NCBI GenBank assembly: GCA_028715055.1
Contig: JAQTLE010000003.1
Coordinates: 124,001-188,000 of the forward strand
Length of the DNA stretch: 64,000 nucleotides
Source: Sulfurovaceae bacterium
GTDB taxonomy: Bacteria; Campylobacterota; Campylobacteria; Campylobacterales; Sulfurovaceae
Reading direction: 5' to 3'
Shown here: piece after piece, positions 33,903 through 42,541 of the stretch
Position numbering within the stretch: position 1 is the first letter of the stretch
Layout of the letters: each line of letters starts with the position of its first letter
Program-made: the position numbers and the translations under genes
The notes under the pieces: generated by a model
Seen by the model: the letters and a program-made list of their open reading frames with translations, nothing else
Told to the model about the DNA's origin: nothing
Database searches by the model: none

Positions 33903-33931
33903 TTGACTTCTAATAGTAAATGGAGTATAGT
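33903..33931 (+). promoter_or_regulatory. Promoter of OMP gene 3
   Basis: TTGACT, 17-bp spacer, TATAGT. Confidence 0.8.
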
Positions 33932-33972
33932 TGGGACATAATAAAACAATATAAGGAGGAATTATAAAAGAA

Positions 33973-34038
33973 ATGGTTTCGAAATTTGTTGGCTTGTTAA
34001 TAGGTGCATTTGTTTTAGCAAATGGGGTAAAAGGATAA
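33973..34038 (+). CDS. Conserved 21-codon leader frame, copy 2
   Basis: Same length and frame as at 31891, with residues MVSKFVGLLIGAF and ending GVKG. Differences from the other copies are substitutions only, without frameshift or premature stop. In-frame ATA-AAA-GAA precedes the ATG. It ends 47 bp before OMP gene 3. Confidence 0.4.
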   Translation: MVSKFVGLLIGAFVLANGVKG

Positions 34039-34085
34039 ATATCCATTTCCATTACGGAAACTATAATAATGAAAAAGGAAAAATT

Positions 34086-34811
34086 ATGAAAAAGTTCACA
34101 TTATCAGTAGTTACAGTATTATCAATGAGTGCATTCGCAGTAGCGGGTGGAGATATAGAGCCGGTTGAGCCGGAAGTTGTAGTCCCTGCGCCTGCACCTG
34201 AACCGGTGGTAGTAGATGATAGTGGCTTATATCTGGGAGTTGCTTATAGTAGTGTTACTACTAAAGTAAATTTTGACTGGGCGACGGTTACTGGCATACC
34301 ACTTGGCGACGGACAAGCAAAAGTTAGTAACGAATCTGCATTCATGGGACAAGCCGGATATCAATTTAATAAGTATTTTGCACTAGAAGGAAGGTATTGG
34401 TACGGCTCTAATTTAAAGGCATCATATAGTTATGACGATTTTAATGGCTCTCCTGGGTCTGGTGAATCAAATATAGATTTAAATGCTTATGGTATCTTTG
34501 CTAAACCAATGTTCCCGGTAACTGAGCAATTTAGTATTTACGGATTGGCAGGGTATGGTAATACTCAATTAAAAACAGATAATGCCGATGTTAAAACATT
34601 TTTGGGTACGGACAAAGTGTTAGATAAAAATGGTTTCCAATGGGGCGGAGGTGTAAGTTATGCAATAACAGACAATCTTTCGATATTTGCAGATTATGTA
34701 AATCTTGCTCATAGCGTAGACAAGAGTTATGATTTGGGAGGTGTTGTTGTTATTAATACTTCATTTAAAGATGTTTACACTATCAACGGCGGTCTAACAT
34801 ATAGATTTTAA
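34086..34811 (+). CDS. Outer-membrane beta-barrel protein, tandem paralogue 3
   Basis: A 241-residue protein, the most divergent barrel of the four. Shared blocks read GQAGYQFNKYFALEGRYWYGS, KPMFPVTEQFSIYGLAGYGNT, LDKNGFQWGGGVSYAITDNLSIFADYVNLA and C-terminal GGLTYRF. The first about 110 bases of the gene are identical to copy 4 by eye, while the rest is diverged, which suggests recent conversion of the signal-peptide region. Confidence 0.83.
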   Translation: MKKFTLSVVTVLSMSAFAVAGGDIEPVEPEVVVPAPAPEPVVVDDSGLYLGVAYSSVTTKVNFDWATVTGIPLGDGQAKVSNESAFMGQAGYQFNKYFALEGRYWYGSNLKASYSYDDFNGSPGSGESNIDLNAYGIFAKPMFPVTEQFSIYGLAGYGNTQLKTDNADVKTFLGTDKVLDKNGFQWGGGVSYAITDNLSIFADYVNLAHSVDKSYDLGGVVVINTSFKDVYTINGGLTYRF

Positions 34812-34817
34812 TCTTCT

Positions 34818-34849
34818 TGCTTGACGACCAATTAATTGATTGTCAAGCA
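34818..34849 (+). terminator. Hairpin after OMP gene 3
   Basis: TGCTTGAC/GTCAAGCA stem, identical to the hairpin after OMP gene 2. Confidence 0.65.
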
Positions 34850-34925
34850 TATTTCTCTCTGTTTAAATCTCTTTTTAAAATGAAATGATACTTTTTATTA
34901 ATTTCCTATTTTTTAATCATTTATA

Positions 34926-34954
34926 TTGACTTTTAATAGTAAATGTAGTATAGT
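34926..34954 (+). promoter_or_regulatory. Promoter of OMP gene 4
   Basis: TTGACT, 17-bp spacer, TATAGT. Confidence 0.8.
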
Positions 34955-34995
34955 TGAAGTGTAATGAAACAATATAAGGAGGAATTATAAAAGAA

Positions 34996-35061
34996 ATGGT
35001 TTCGAAATTTGTTGGTTTGTTAATAGATGCATTTGCTTTAGCAGATGGAATAAAAGGATAA
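34996..35061 (+). CDS. Conserved 21-codon leader frame, copy 3
   Basis: Residues MVSKFVGLLIDAF, ending GIKG, again with AGGAGG and in-frame ATA-AAA-GAA before the ATG. It ends 46 bp before OMP gene 4. Confidence 0.4.
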   Translation: MVSKFVGLLIDAFALADGIKG

Positions 35062-35107
35062 ACATCCATTTCCATTACGGAAACTATAATAATGAAAAGG
35101 AAAAATT

Positions 35108-35836
35108 ATGAAAAAGTTCACATTATCAGTAGTTACAGTATTATCAATGAGTGCATTCGCAGTAGCGGGTGGAGATATAGAGCCGGTTGAGCCGGAAGTT
35201 GTAGTCCCTGCGCCTGCGCCGGTAATGGTTGAAGATGAAAGTGGTTTTTATCTAGGTGTCGCTTATAGCAGAGAAAAAACGAAAGAGGATTATGATGATA
35301 CCCTTGATACTGGTACCGACCTGGAGAGAACAGTCGGGACGGGAAAGGTGGATTATAACGGTATCATGGCTCAAGCCGGATACAAGTTCAATAAATACAT
35401 CGCATTAGAAGGCAGATATTGGTGGTCTTTAGGAAATAATGATTGGGACTGGTCAGAGAGCTATTATCTCAATGGTTCCCCGCACGGTAGCGCTTCAGGC
35501 AGCATTTCCGATGATGAAAAGTTAAAAGCTTGGGGTGTTTATGTCAAGCCTATGTACCCGGTAACCGATCAATTTGATATATATGCATTATTAGGTGGTG
35601 GCAATGTAAGATTGAGTGATAATGGCGGTAAATGGTTGGATGAAAATGATTTCCAATGGGGTCTTGGTGCTTCATATGAAATCACAGAGAACATCTCAAT
35701 ATTTGCTGACTATGTACGTTTGCTAGACAAAGACGGTTCAAGTACAACTATAGATCTAGAGCGGGAGAGTACTCTAACGTCCACTTGGGATGATACTGTA
35801 TATACTATCAATGTCGGTTTGACATATAAATTTTAA
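35108..35836 (+). CDS. Outer-membrane beta-barrel protein, tandem paralogue 4
   Basis: A 242-residue protein with the same layout: signal peptide ending AVAGG, Pro/Glu segment, AQAGYKFNKYIALEGRYWWSLGN, KPMYPVTDQFDIYALLGGGNV, LDENDFQWGLGASYEITENISIFADYVRLLDKDGS and VGLTYKF. It is closest to copy 2 in the barrel but to copy 3 in the signal peptide and leader, so the array looks mosaic. Confidence 0.83.
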   Translation: MKKFTLSVVTVLSMSAFAVAGGDIEPVEPEVVVPAPAPVMVEDESGFYLGVAYSREKTKEDYDDTLDTGTDLERTVGTGKVDYNGIMAQAGYKFNKYIALEGRYWWSLGNNDWDWSESYYLNGSPHGSASGSISDDEKLKAWGVYVKPMYPVTDQFDIYALLGGGNVRLSDNGGKWLDENDFQWGLGASYEITENISIFADYVRLLDKDGSSTTIDLERESTLTSTWDDTVYTINVGLTYKF

Positions 35837-35843
35837 TCTTCTC

Positions 35844-35873
35844 ATCCACCAAGCCATTAATGGCTTGGTGGAT
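35844..35873 (+). terminator. Terminator of the OMP array
   Basis: Perfect 14-bp stem (ATCCACCAAGCCAT with its complement) followed by AAATTTCTTCTTT. Confidence 0.8.
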
Positions 35874-35986
35874 AAATTTCTTCTTTGATAATTTAACCCC
35901 CAAGTAAATAATAGCAATTTCATGGATTGCTTTGTGACTTTTAATTATACGAGGATATGTTATCGTCATACAGAACCCGAAACTCA

Positions 35987-36044
35987 GTCATCCTGAACTT
36001 GTTTCAGGATCTAAAAAGAGATGCTGAACTAAATTCAGCATGAC
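35987..36044. repeat. Palindromic dispersed-repeat-like element
   Basis: Left arm GTCATCCTGAACTTG...CAGGATCT (35987-36012) and right arm AGATGCTGAAC...CAGCATGAC (36019-36044) form an imperfect 26-bp inverted repeat with a short centre. The sequence type is that of small palindromic intergenic repeats found in many bacterial genomes. Degenerate fragments of the form TCACTTTGTTTATCGCAATGAC follow at 36067-36088 and resemble bases near 32874-32895. The gap 35874-36205 holds nothing else I can name. Confidence 0.6.
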
Positions 36045-36205
36045 AGGTTGTTGTGAATTGTTTTTTCACTTTGTTTATCGCAATGACTATCACTGCATAT
36101 ATTTAGTTTATCATATTTGTAATAAACGAATAACACTCCAACAGCCCTTGTCTAAACTTATGCTAAAATCTTGATAATAAAAACAATTATAATCAGGATA
36201 TTTAT

Positions 36206-37330
36206 TTGGCCGGAATTTTGGGATATTTAGCTGCACTTACTGATGATATAAGTTCACTCGCAGGTCAAACAATGGCTAGTAGCAGCAAGGCAGTTGCAAG
36301 TTCTTTGGATAATACATCCGTTATGCTTGATGATATAGCCACATATACCAAAATAGCAAGTGCTAAATCTTCCGGTGTTGTAGTAGATGATCTTGCTGCA
36401 ATTGCAAATCTTACAAATGAAACCACAACTAGTATTTTGCAACAAGAGATAAAAAAGGCTCATTCTATAGAAGAACTAAAGTCTAATATTAAATCACTTG
36501 AACCAAAAACAAAACAAGTTGTATCAGAAGAATTGGAAAAGTTGCGTGAGTCCATAGGTGCTGAGGCCAAGAGAAAAGCAGCAGCTAGAGAACTGCCTAT
36601 AGTATGGAAAATAGCCAAAGGAAGTATGCTTAACAAGGTTATTATTATACCCTTGATACTTATAATCAGTGCTATTGCGCCATGGCTCATGAAGCCAATT
36701 TTGATATTTGGTGGATTATATTTGAGCTATGAAGGGGTAGATAGTGTTTTGGAGAAATTCTTTGATCATCACGAAGCTCATGGTCAAAAAGAGACCATCG
36801 AAGAATTAAGTACGGAACATTTTGAGACACGCAAAGTCAAAAGTGCTATTAAAACAGATTTTATATTGTCATTGGAGATCATGGTATTAGCCCTTTCTCT
36901 TTTGAGTCATATTGAAATAATTACCAAATTAATCATTCTTGTTGCAGTAGGATTTATTACCACATTGGCAGTATATGGCATAGTGGCTTTTATTATCAAG
37001 CTAGATGATATAGGATTTTTCTTGCAAGCACGAACAAGCGGGTTGGCAAACAAAATCGGTGATAGCCTTGTATACACAGTTCCTCATCTTATTAAAAGTA
37101 TTTCGATTATCGGCACAGTTGCCATGCTGGCTGTCGGCGGCGGTATAATCGCCCATCAAACCGGACTGTTTTACACCATCGAAGAGATGTTGCATCATTA
37201 TTTTATTAGTTTGTATTGGCTTGCAATATTTATTCTAGAGACGGTTTTTGGTGCAATTATCGGATATATCACAGTTAAATTTATAAAAATTGCTGTTATT
37301 TTTAAACAAAAGATAAAAAACTTTTTTTAA
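36206..37330 (+). CDS. DUF808 membrane protein
   Basis: A 374-residue protein. The N-terminal MAGILGYLAALTDDISSL...MLDDIATYTKIASAKSSGVVVDDLA and later PIVWKIAKGSMLNKVIIIPLILIISAIAPWL are typical of DUF808 (YedI-like) inner-membrane proteins. Several membrane segments occupy the C-terminal two thirds. An extra helical stretch (residues about 65-130) makes it longer than the usual 290-320. TTG start, 7 bp after AGGA. Function unknown. It is convergent with dapF. Confidence 0.82.
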   Translation: MAGILGYLAALTDDISSLAGQTMASSSKAVASSLDNTSVMLDDIATYTKIASAKSSGVVVDDLAAIANLTNETTTSILQQEIKKAHSIEELKSNIKSLEPKTKQVVSEELEKLRESIGAEAKRKAAARELPIVWKIAKGSMLNKVIIIPLILIISAIAPWLMKPILIFGGLYLSYEGVDSVLEKFFDHHEAHGQKETIEELSTEHFETRKVKSAIKTDFILSLEIMVLALSLLSHIEIITKLIILVAVGFITTLAVYGIVAFIIKLDDIGFFLQARTSGLANKIGDSLVYTVPHLIKSISIIGTVAMLAVGGGIIAHQTGLFYTIEEMLHHYFISLYWLAIFILETVFGAIIGYITVKFIKIAVIFKQKIKNFF

Positions 37331-37334
37331 CTTT

Positions 37335-38081
37335 TTATATAAAAACTTCTGCGACAAACACTTTAGTTACTCTGCCTCCAAAACTGTATATTCCATCATT
37401 ATAGTTTATATAGATCTCTTCTCCGCTTTTTGGAAACACCTGTATTTGTGATGATAAATCACCTTGCATATGCGCCCTTACAAAACAAGCTACCATTCCT
37501 GTGCCGCAAGCAAGCGTTTCATCTTCCACCCCCCGCTCATATGTTCTGACAAATAATTTGTCATCTTTTATGGTAGCGATGTTTACATTGGCATTGTATT
37601 TTTCTCTAAGCTCTCTTGCTTGCGTCAGATCAAACGAAGTAATATCATCTCTAAAGGTCACCAAGTGAGGCACCCCGGTATCTATAAGCCACCATGTTTC
37701 ATTATGTTCAATTATTTGCTTATCTATGATCTTTGGAGGTACCATATCCGATACTACATAATCACCGTTTATTGTTGCATGTATTACGCCTGCGCCAGTG
37801 AGAAATATAGATTCATTTCCTATTGATATTCCCTTTTCATGCGCATAGTGTGCCACAGCTCTTGACGCATTGCCGCACATCGATGCTATACTGCCGTCAC
37901 TATTATAAAATTCCCATTCAAAATCATATTTTTCGTGAGGGATCAGTACCACCATGCCGTCAGCTCCTACACCGCTATGTCTATGACAAAGTTTGATGGC
38001 CAGATCCGATCGGTCTTGTTTTTCTTCTGCATGAAATATTATAAAATCATTTCCGCTTGCGTTGTATTTTGTTACAGTCAT
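37335..38081 (-). CDS. dapF: Diaminopimelate epimerase
   Basis: Makes meso-diaminopimelate for lysine and peptidoglycan. The two catalytic Cys are in SMCGNASRAVAHYA and ETLACGTGMVACF; the N-terminal KYNASGNDFIIF is conserved. At 248 residues it has family length. Its start overlaps the coaE stop by 1 bp; speE-like, coaE and dapF form one minus-strand operon. Confidence 0.97.
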   Translation of the reverse strand: MTVTKYNASGNDFIIFHAEEKQDRSDLAIKLCHRHSGVGADGMVVLIPHEKYDFEWEFYNSDGSIASMCGNASRAVAHYAHEKGISIGNESIFLTGAGVIHATINGDYVVSDMVPPKIIDKQIIEHNETWWLIDTGVPHLVTFRDDITSFDLTQARELREKYNANVNIATIKDDKLFVRTYERGVEDETLACGTGMVACFVRAHMQGDLSSQIQVFPKSGEEIYINYNDGIYSFGGRVTKVFVAEVFI

Positions 38082-38680
38082 TATTTGTCCTTGTAGTCAT
38101 GCAAAATAATATAGCGAACTCTTTCGCATTCTTTTTGTAAATGTTTTAAATCTTTGCTATTGTCTATTACATATGTAGCAAGACGTTTTTTTTCTTCTAT
38201 GTCCATTTGTGATTCTATGCGCTGTAAAGCCTCATATTCACTCAAAGCATTTCGTTTCATTAAGCGTTTTATTTGCTCGGTTTTTGGAGCATAGACGACC
38301 AATGATCTATCGATTTTGTACCTTTTGTTCTCAAAAAAAAGGGGAATATCTATAAAATATGGAAATCCACGTTTTTCTTCCTGGCTAGCAAGTGCTATGA
38401 TTTTATCATAAATTATAGGGTGGAGCAAAGCTTCAAGCTCGCTTCTCATTTTGGCATTTGCAAATACTATTTTGCCAACCTCTTTTCTGTCTATCTTCTC
38501 ATCTTTTACTATATGCGATCCAAACATAGATATTATAGCATCGCGCTGTTCATCAATAGTTTGATGGGCTATCTTGTCTGCGTCTATACATCTAAAGCCA
38601 TACAATGACATAAAAGAAATGGTTGAGCTTTTTCCTACGGCGATCCCACCGGTCAAGGCAATGGCATGATCAAGTTTCAT
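38081..38680 (-). CDS. coaE: Dephospho-CoA kinase
   Basis: Final step of coenzyme A synthesis. The P-loop ALTGGIAVGKSST, the conserved DADKIAHQ and the FIDIPLFFE block are visible; 199 residues. It overlaps both operon neighbours by 1 bp. Confidence 0.96.
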   Translation of the reverse strand: MKLDHAIALTGGIAVGKSSTISFMSLYGFRCIDADKIAHQTIDEQRDAIISMFGSHIVKDEKIDRKEVGKIVFANAKMRSELEALLHPIIYDKIIALASQEEKRGFPYFIDIPLFFENKRYKIDRSLVVYAPKTEQIKRLMKRNALSEYEALQRIESQMDIEEKKRLATYVIDNSKDLKHLQKECERVRYIILHDYKDK

Positions 38681-39258
38681 TAAGATTTAATAAGACCCAG
38701 ATATTGTTTGCGTATATATGTCGGCATCACAAATGACGCAATGGCAATGTCTGAATTATAATAAAGAAAACCATCTGTTAGATCTGCTCTTTGAAGATTT
38801 ATATCAGCTGTCGGATGATAAAAGTTACTTGCTAAATATGCGTATGAATAGTTGTCATCTTTGTCTATAAAACCGTATGGCATAACTATACGGAAATCTT
38901 CACCGAGTGCTTTTAATTCAGAAGTTGCTGCTGCGTTATCTTGTGTTAATGAGCTAGCCTTAATAGACATGACGCCTTTAGAGGTTAAAGCTCTTTTGGC
39001 AATGCCGCAAAATAATGGATCGGATAACATATTTTTGTCATCAACAATAATAACATCCAGACTGTTTTCTCCGATATCTGTTAGTTTGGCTATGGCTTCG
39101 TTGGACGAGAATTGCTCTGTGTGGATTTCTTTGTATTTTGCAATTTCGTCTGCAAGTTCTTTTTTATCACTGATTATAACTATATTTATTGGGTTCGCAT
39201 GTGTACATACAGGTATGTGTATGAGCATTTCATATAATGAATTATTTTTTTGTTGCAC
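38680..39258 (-). CDS. Spermidine synthase-related protein, short
   Basis: A 192-residue protein. The C-terminal half (RIVMPYGFI...YLASNFYHPTADINLQRADLTDGFLYYN) matches the end of epsilonproteobacterial spermidine synthases (SpeE, about 260 residues). The N-terminal part and the glycine-rich SAM site are shortened or unrecognisable, although the DxIIVDDKN stretch corresponds to the core of the fold. It may be a divergent or inactive paralogue, or a SpeE with altered substrate. It is first in the operon with coaE and dapF. Confidence 0.6.
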   Translation of the reverse strand: MQQKNNSLYEMLIHIPVCTHANPINIVIISDKKELADEIAKYKEIHTEQFSSNEAIAKLTDIGENSLDVIIVDDKNMLSDPLFCGIAKRALTSKGVMSIKASSLTQDNAAATSELKALGEDFRIVMPYGFIDKDDNYSYAYLASNFYHPTADINLQRADLTDGFLYYNSDIAIASFVMPTYIRKQYLGLIKS

Positions 39259-39475
39259 TATAGATCCTTTGGTTTAGAAATCTGATTTTATCAAAAAAGT
39301 GTCAAAAAAAGTTTAATTTTTTAAAATATAAAAGTTTACAGTATCATTATGAGACAAATATATGACAGAAAATTATAGAAAAGTTGATTGATTTTGTAAT
39401 TATGTCTTTAAAATTCGGCTTTGGCGATATTTTAGAGCTGTTATGATATTATTTTAAAAAATAAGGTTTTTTTCA

Positions 39476-40078
39476 ATGTTTGTATTGCGTAGCATCCTTT
39501 TTTTTATATCTACGCTCATTTTGGTCATTATTTGTTATTATTATATAGATAGACCGGTGGCAGAATATTTTTATGCGCTAAGATCCACTGAAATAGTAAT
39601 GTTTTTTAAAAAGATTACCAATTTTGGAAAAAGTGAATGGTTTCTAGTTCCTTCTATTTTATTGTATTTTTATTTTAACAAAACAGAACAATTTCGTAAG
39701 GCGCATATGGCGCTTTATTTTTTCATGACAAATGTAGTAGCCGGAATTGGAGTATGGTTTTTAAAGGTTCCGTTTGGTCGAATGAGACCAGGACTTTATT
39801 TAGAACAAAATCTTTATGGTTTTAGATGGTTCGAGATAGATCCTTATTCCTTATCTTTTCCTTCAGGGCACACGATCACGGTAATGTCTAGTGCAGTAGC
39901 TTTAAGTTTATTGTTTCCGCGTTGGAAATATTTGTTTTTGCCTTTGGGTATAATCGTGTCGTTTAGCAGAGTAGTAGTTGCAGCTCATTATGTAAGCGAT
40001 GTTATTTTTGCTTTGTTTTTAGGCACGATGACGGCTATTGTACTGTATCGATATTATATTAGCAAAGGGTTATTATGA
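39476..40078 (+). CDS. PAP2-family membrane phosphatase
   Basis: A 200-residue protein with about six membrane segments. The three lipid phosphatase motifs are complete: KVPFGRMRP, SFPSGHT and SRVVVAAHYVSD. Likely acts on undecaprenyl pyrophosphate or on lipid A/phospholipid phosphates at the periplasmic face. It overlaps the GT39 gene by 4 bp and opens a four-gene glycolipid cluster. Confidence 0.9.
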   Translation: MFVLRSILFFISTLILVIICYYYIDRPVAEYFYALRSTEIVMFFKKITNFGKSEWFLVPSILLYFYFNKTEQFRKAHMALYFFMTNVVAGIGVWFLKVPFGRMRPGLYLEQNLYGFRWFEIDPYSLSFPSGHTITVMSSAVALSLLFPRWKYLFLPLGIIVSFSRVVVAAHYVSDVIFALFLGTMTAIVLYRYYISKGLL

Positions 40079-41607
40079 ACACGAGACAGTATTCAATATC
40101 TTTATTGCTTTTTTTTATCTTGATCGCTTTTTTTATACCGTTGTCTCTTGCTCCGTTATTTGACTTGGATGAAGGGGCTTTTAGTGAGGCTACTAGGGAG
40201 ATGATAGTAGGCAAAGATTATATTACTACTTATCTCAATGGTGAATTAAGATTTGACAAACCGATATTGATCTATTGGTTTCAACTTATTAGTGTCAAAT
40301 TATTCGGACTAAATGAATTTGCATTGCGCCTCCCATCAGCAATTGCAGGAACTTTATGGGCCGGGGCTATTTATTTCTTTACTAAACGATTTTTTGACAT
40401 AAGAACAGCTTTTTTTGCAACACTTTTTATGATCGTTTCTATTCAGATCAATATGATAGCAAAAGCAGCGATCGCAGATGCGTTATTGAATTTATTTATA
40501 GCTTTGAGTATGTTTTGTGTTTACTTGTTCTATGATCAACGAGGTAAAAAATATATATACTTTACTTTTTTATTTATGGCATTAGGTATGCTGACAAAAG
40601 GGCCGGTTGCAGTAATGATACCGTTTATAATAAGTTTTTTGTTTTTTGCATTTAAGAACGAGCTTAGACTATGGTTGAAAACTGTATTCAATCCAGTCGG
40701 ATTATTGATTTTTTTAGCAGTAGCATCGCCTTGGTACATTGCTGAATATATTGCTCAAGGACAATTGTTTATTGACGGATTTTTCTTTAAACATAATATA
40801 AGCCGTTTTAGTTCTCCAATGGAATCACATAGCGGAAATATTTTTTATTTCGTACCTGTTTTAATTGTCGGATTAATGCCTTTTACTTATTTTGCTATCA
40901 AAGCATTGACAAATGTCAAAAATTATTTCAAAAGTGATTTAGAGTTTTATCTGCTTATCTGGTTTCTTTTTGTTTTTTTGTTTTTTTCATTTTCCGGGAC
41001 AAAATTGCCGCATTATGTAATTTATGGCTATACACCGCTGTTTATTTTGGCCGGCTTGCAGTTTAAGAATAATTTTTCGAAAGCCTGGTTGGCATATCCG
41101 TTGCTGGTACTTCTTACTATCTTGCTTTTTTTACCGGAAATCGCTACTTTTTTCAAGGCAAATATTCATGATGCTTTGGCATCGGTTTTGATAGAAAATG
41201 CACTTGATAGTTTTGATGTTTTATATAGAGTGCTTATTGTAGGTACGATAGTTTTTATTGTATTGCTTTTGTTTTTAAAAGTAAAAAAAGATACATTTAT
41301 CATAGGTATAGCTTTGTCAATGGTCATAAGTGTCAACTATATAGTCATTCCTGCTTATGGAAAATTAATGCAGCAGCCTATCAAGGAAGCGGCAATTTTG
41401 GCAAAAGATCGTGGATATAAAGATATAATTATGTACAAAGTAAATACTCCGACTTTTAATGTATATTATGAGAATTTGGTATCAAGAGACAAACCGCATC
41501 GTAATGATATTGTGTTTACAAAAGTTTCGAAATTAAAAGATTTCAAAAGTTATGAGGTTTTATACCAAAAAAATGGGTTTTGCTTAATAAGGGTAAAAGA
41601 TGAGTAA
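40075..41607 (+). CDS. Membrane glycosyltransferase, family 39 (ArnT-like)
   Basis: A 510-residue protein with about 11-12 membrane segments. The first periplasmic loop has the catalytic-type DLDEGAFSEATREM and RFDKPILIYWFQ signatures of ArnT/PMT enzymes, which transfer a sugar from a lipid-phosphate carrier. The C-terminal 60 residues are soluble. It overlaps the GT2 gene by 8 bp; a GT2 that loads the carrier and a GT39 that uses it form a common pair. Confidence 0.88.
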   Translation: MNTRQYSISLLLFFILIAFFIPLSLAPLFDLDEGAFSEATREMIVGKDYITTYLNGELRFDKPILIYWFQLISVKLFGLNEFALRLPSAIAGTLWAGAIYFFTKRFFDIRTAFFATLFMIVSIQINMIAKAAIADALLNLFIALSMFCVYLFYDQRGKKYIYFTFLFMALGMLTKGPVAVMIPFIISFLFFAFKNELRLWLKTVFNPVGLLIFLAVASPWYIAEYIAQGQLFIDGFFFKHNISRFSSPMESHSGNIFYFVPVLIVGLMPFTYFAIKALTNVKNYFKSDLEFYLLIWFLFVFLFFSFSGTKLPHYVIYGYTPLFILAGLQFKNNFSKAWLAYPLLVLLTILLFLPEIATFFKANIHDALASVLIENALDSFDVLYRVLIVGTIVFIVLLLFLKVKKDTFIIGIALSMVISVNYIVIPAYGKLMQQPIKEAAILAKDRGYKDIIMYKVNTPTFNVYYENLVSRDKPHRNDIVFTKVSKLKDFKSYEVLYQKNGFCLIRVKDE

Positions 41608-42541
41608 TACAAAAAAACTTTCATTGATAGTTCCGATGATGAATGAAGAGGCAAATGTTGCCCCATTGTTTCAAGCTGTGCGTTCGGCTTTGAAGGATAT
41701 TGACTATGAGTTTATTTTGGTCGACGACGGTTCAACTGACAATACCGTCAATGAGATGAAACGTCTTAGCGATGAGCGGGTAAAAATCATTGTTTTCAAT
41801 CGCAATTTTGGACAGACAACTGCGATGTCTGCTGGAATTGACGCAGCAACGGGTGAGCTTATAGCAACAATTGACGGAGATTTACAAAACGATCCCAGCG
41901 ATATCCCTATAATGATGGCTAAACTTGAAAATGAAGGTTGGGATGTAGTTGCGGGACGAAGAGCCAATCGTCAAGACGGCATGTTTTTCCGTAAAATTCC
42001 AAGTAAAATAGCCAATTATATCATTCGTCGATCAACGGGAGTTTATCTCAATGACTATGGCTGTACGTTAAAAGTTTTTAAAAAAGATGTTGCAAAAAAT
42101 CTAGGGCTTTATGGAGAACTCCACAGGTTTATTCCTATTTTAGCAAAAATGTATGGTGCCAAGATGGTTGAAATGGATGTCAAACACCATGCGCGTATTC
42201 ATGGCGTTTCCAAATATGGATTGGGCCGGACATTCAAAGTGATGAGCGATTTGTTATTGATGCTTTTTATGCAAAAGTATCAGACCAAACCGATGCATCT
42301 TTTTGGAGGGCTTGGTATTGCTTCTTTGGGATTGGGCGTAATTATCAATTTTTACTTACTCATATTAAAACTATGCGGCGAAAATATAGGAAATCGTCCA
42401 TTATTAACCTTGGGTATAGTTTTGTTGATAGCAGGTATTCAATTGATTACAACCGGATTTATAGCAGAGTTGATCATGAGAACTTATTTTGAATCACAAA
42501 ATAAAACCCCATACACGATCAGAGAGATTTTTCTTGGATAA
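41600..42541 (+). CDS. Glycosyltransferase family 2, polyprenyl-phosphate sugar transferase type
   Basis: A 313-residue protein of the dolichyl-phosphate mannose synthase/ArnC type. Nucleotide-sugar motifs are in LIVPMMNEEANV, VDDGSTDNT, and IDGDLQNDPSDIP; the acceptor region has RRANRQDG and VKHHARIHGVSKYG. Two C-terminal membrane segments follow. It probably makes the lipid-linked sugar donor for the GT39 upstream. Confidence 0.92.
   Translation: MSNTKKLSLIVPMMNEEANVAPLFQAVRSALKDIDYEFILVDDGSTDNTVNEMKRLSDERVKIIVFNRNFGQTTAMSAGIDAATGELIATIDGDLQNDPSDIPIMMAKLENEGWDVVAGRRANRQDGMFFRKIPSKIANYIIRRSTGVYLNDYGCTLKVFKKDVAKNLGLYGELHRFIPILAKMYGAKMVEMDVKHHARIHGVSKYGLGRTFKVMSDLLLMLFMQKYQTKPMHLFGGLGIASLGLGVIINFYLLILKLCGENIGNRPLLTLGIVLLIAGIQLITTGFIAELIMRTYFESQNKTPYTIREIFLG

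Noticed and set aside
32003-35836. Repeats in the OMP region as a possible CRISPR array
   Set aside because: The repeat unit is about 1 kb with coding sequence, not 20-40 bp repeats with spacers; no cas genes are present.
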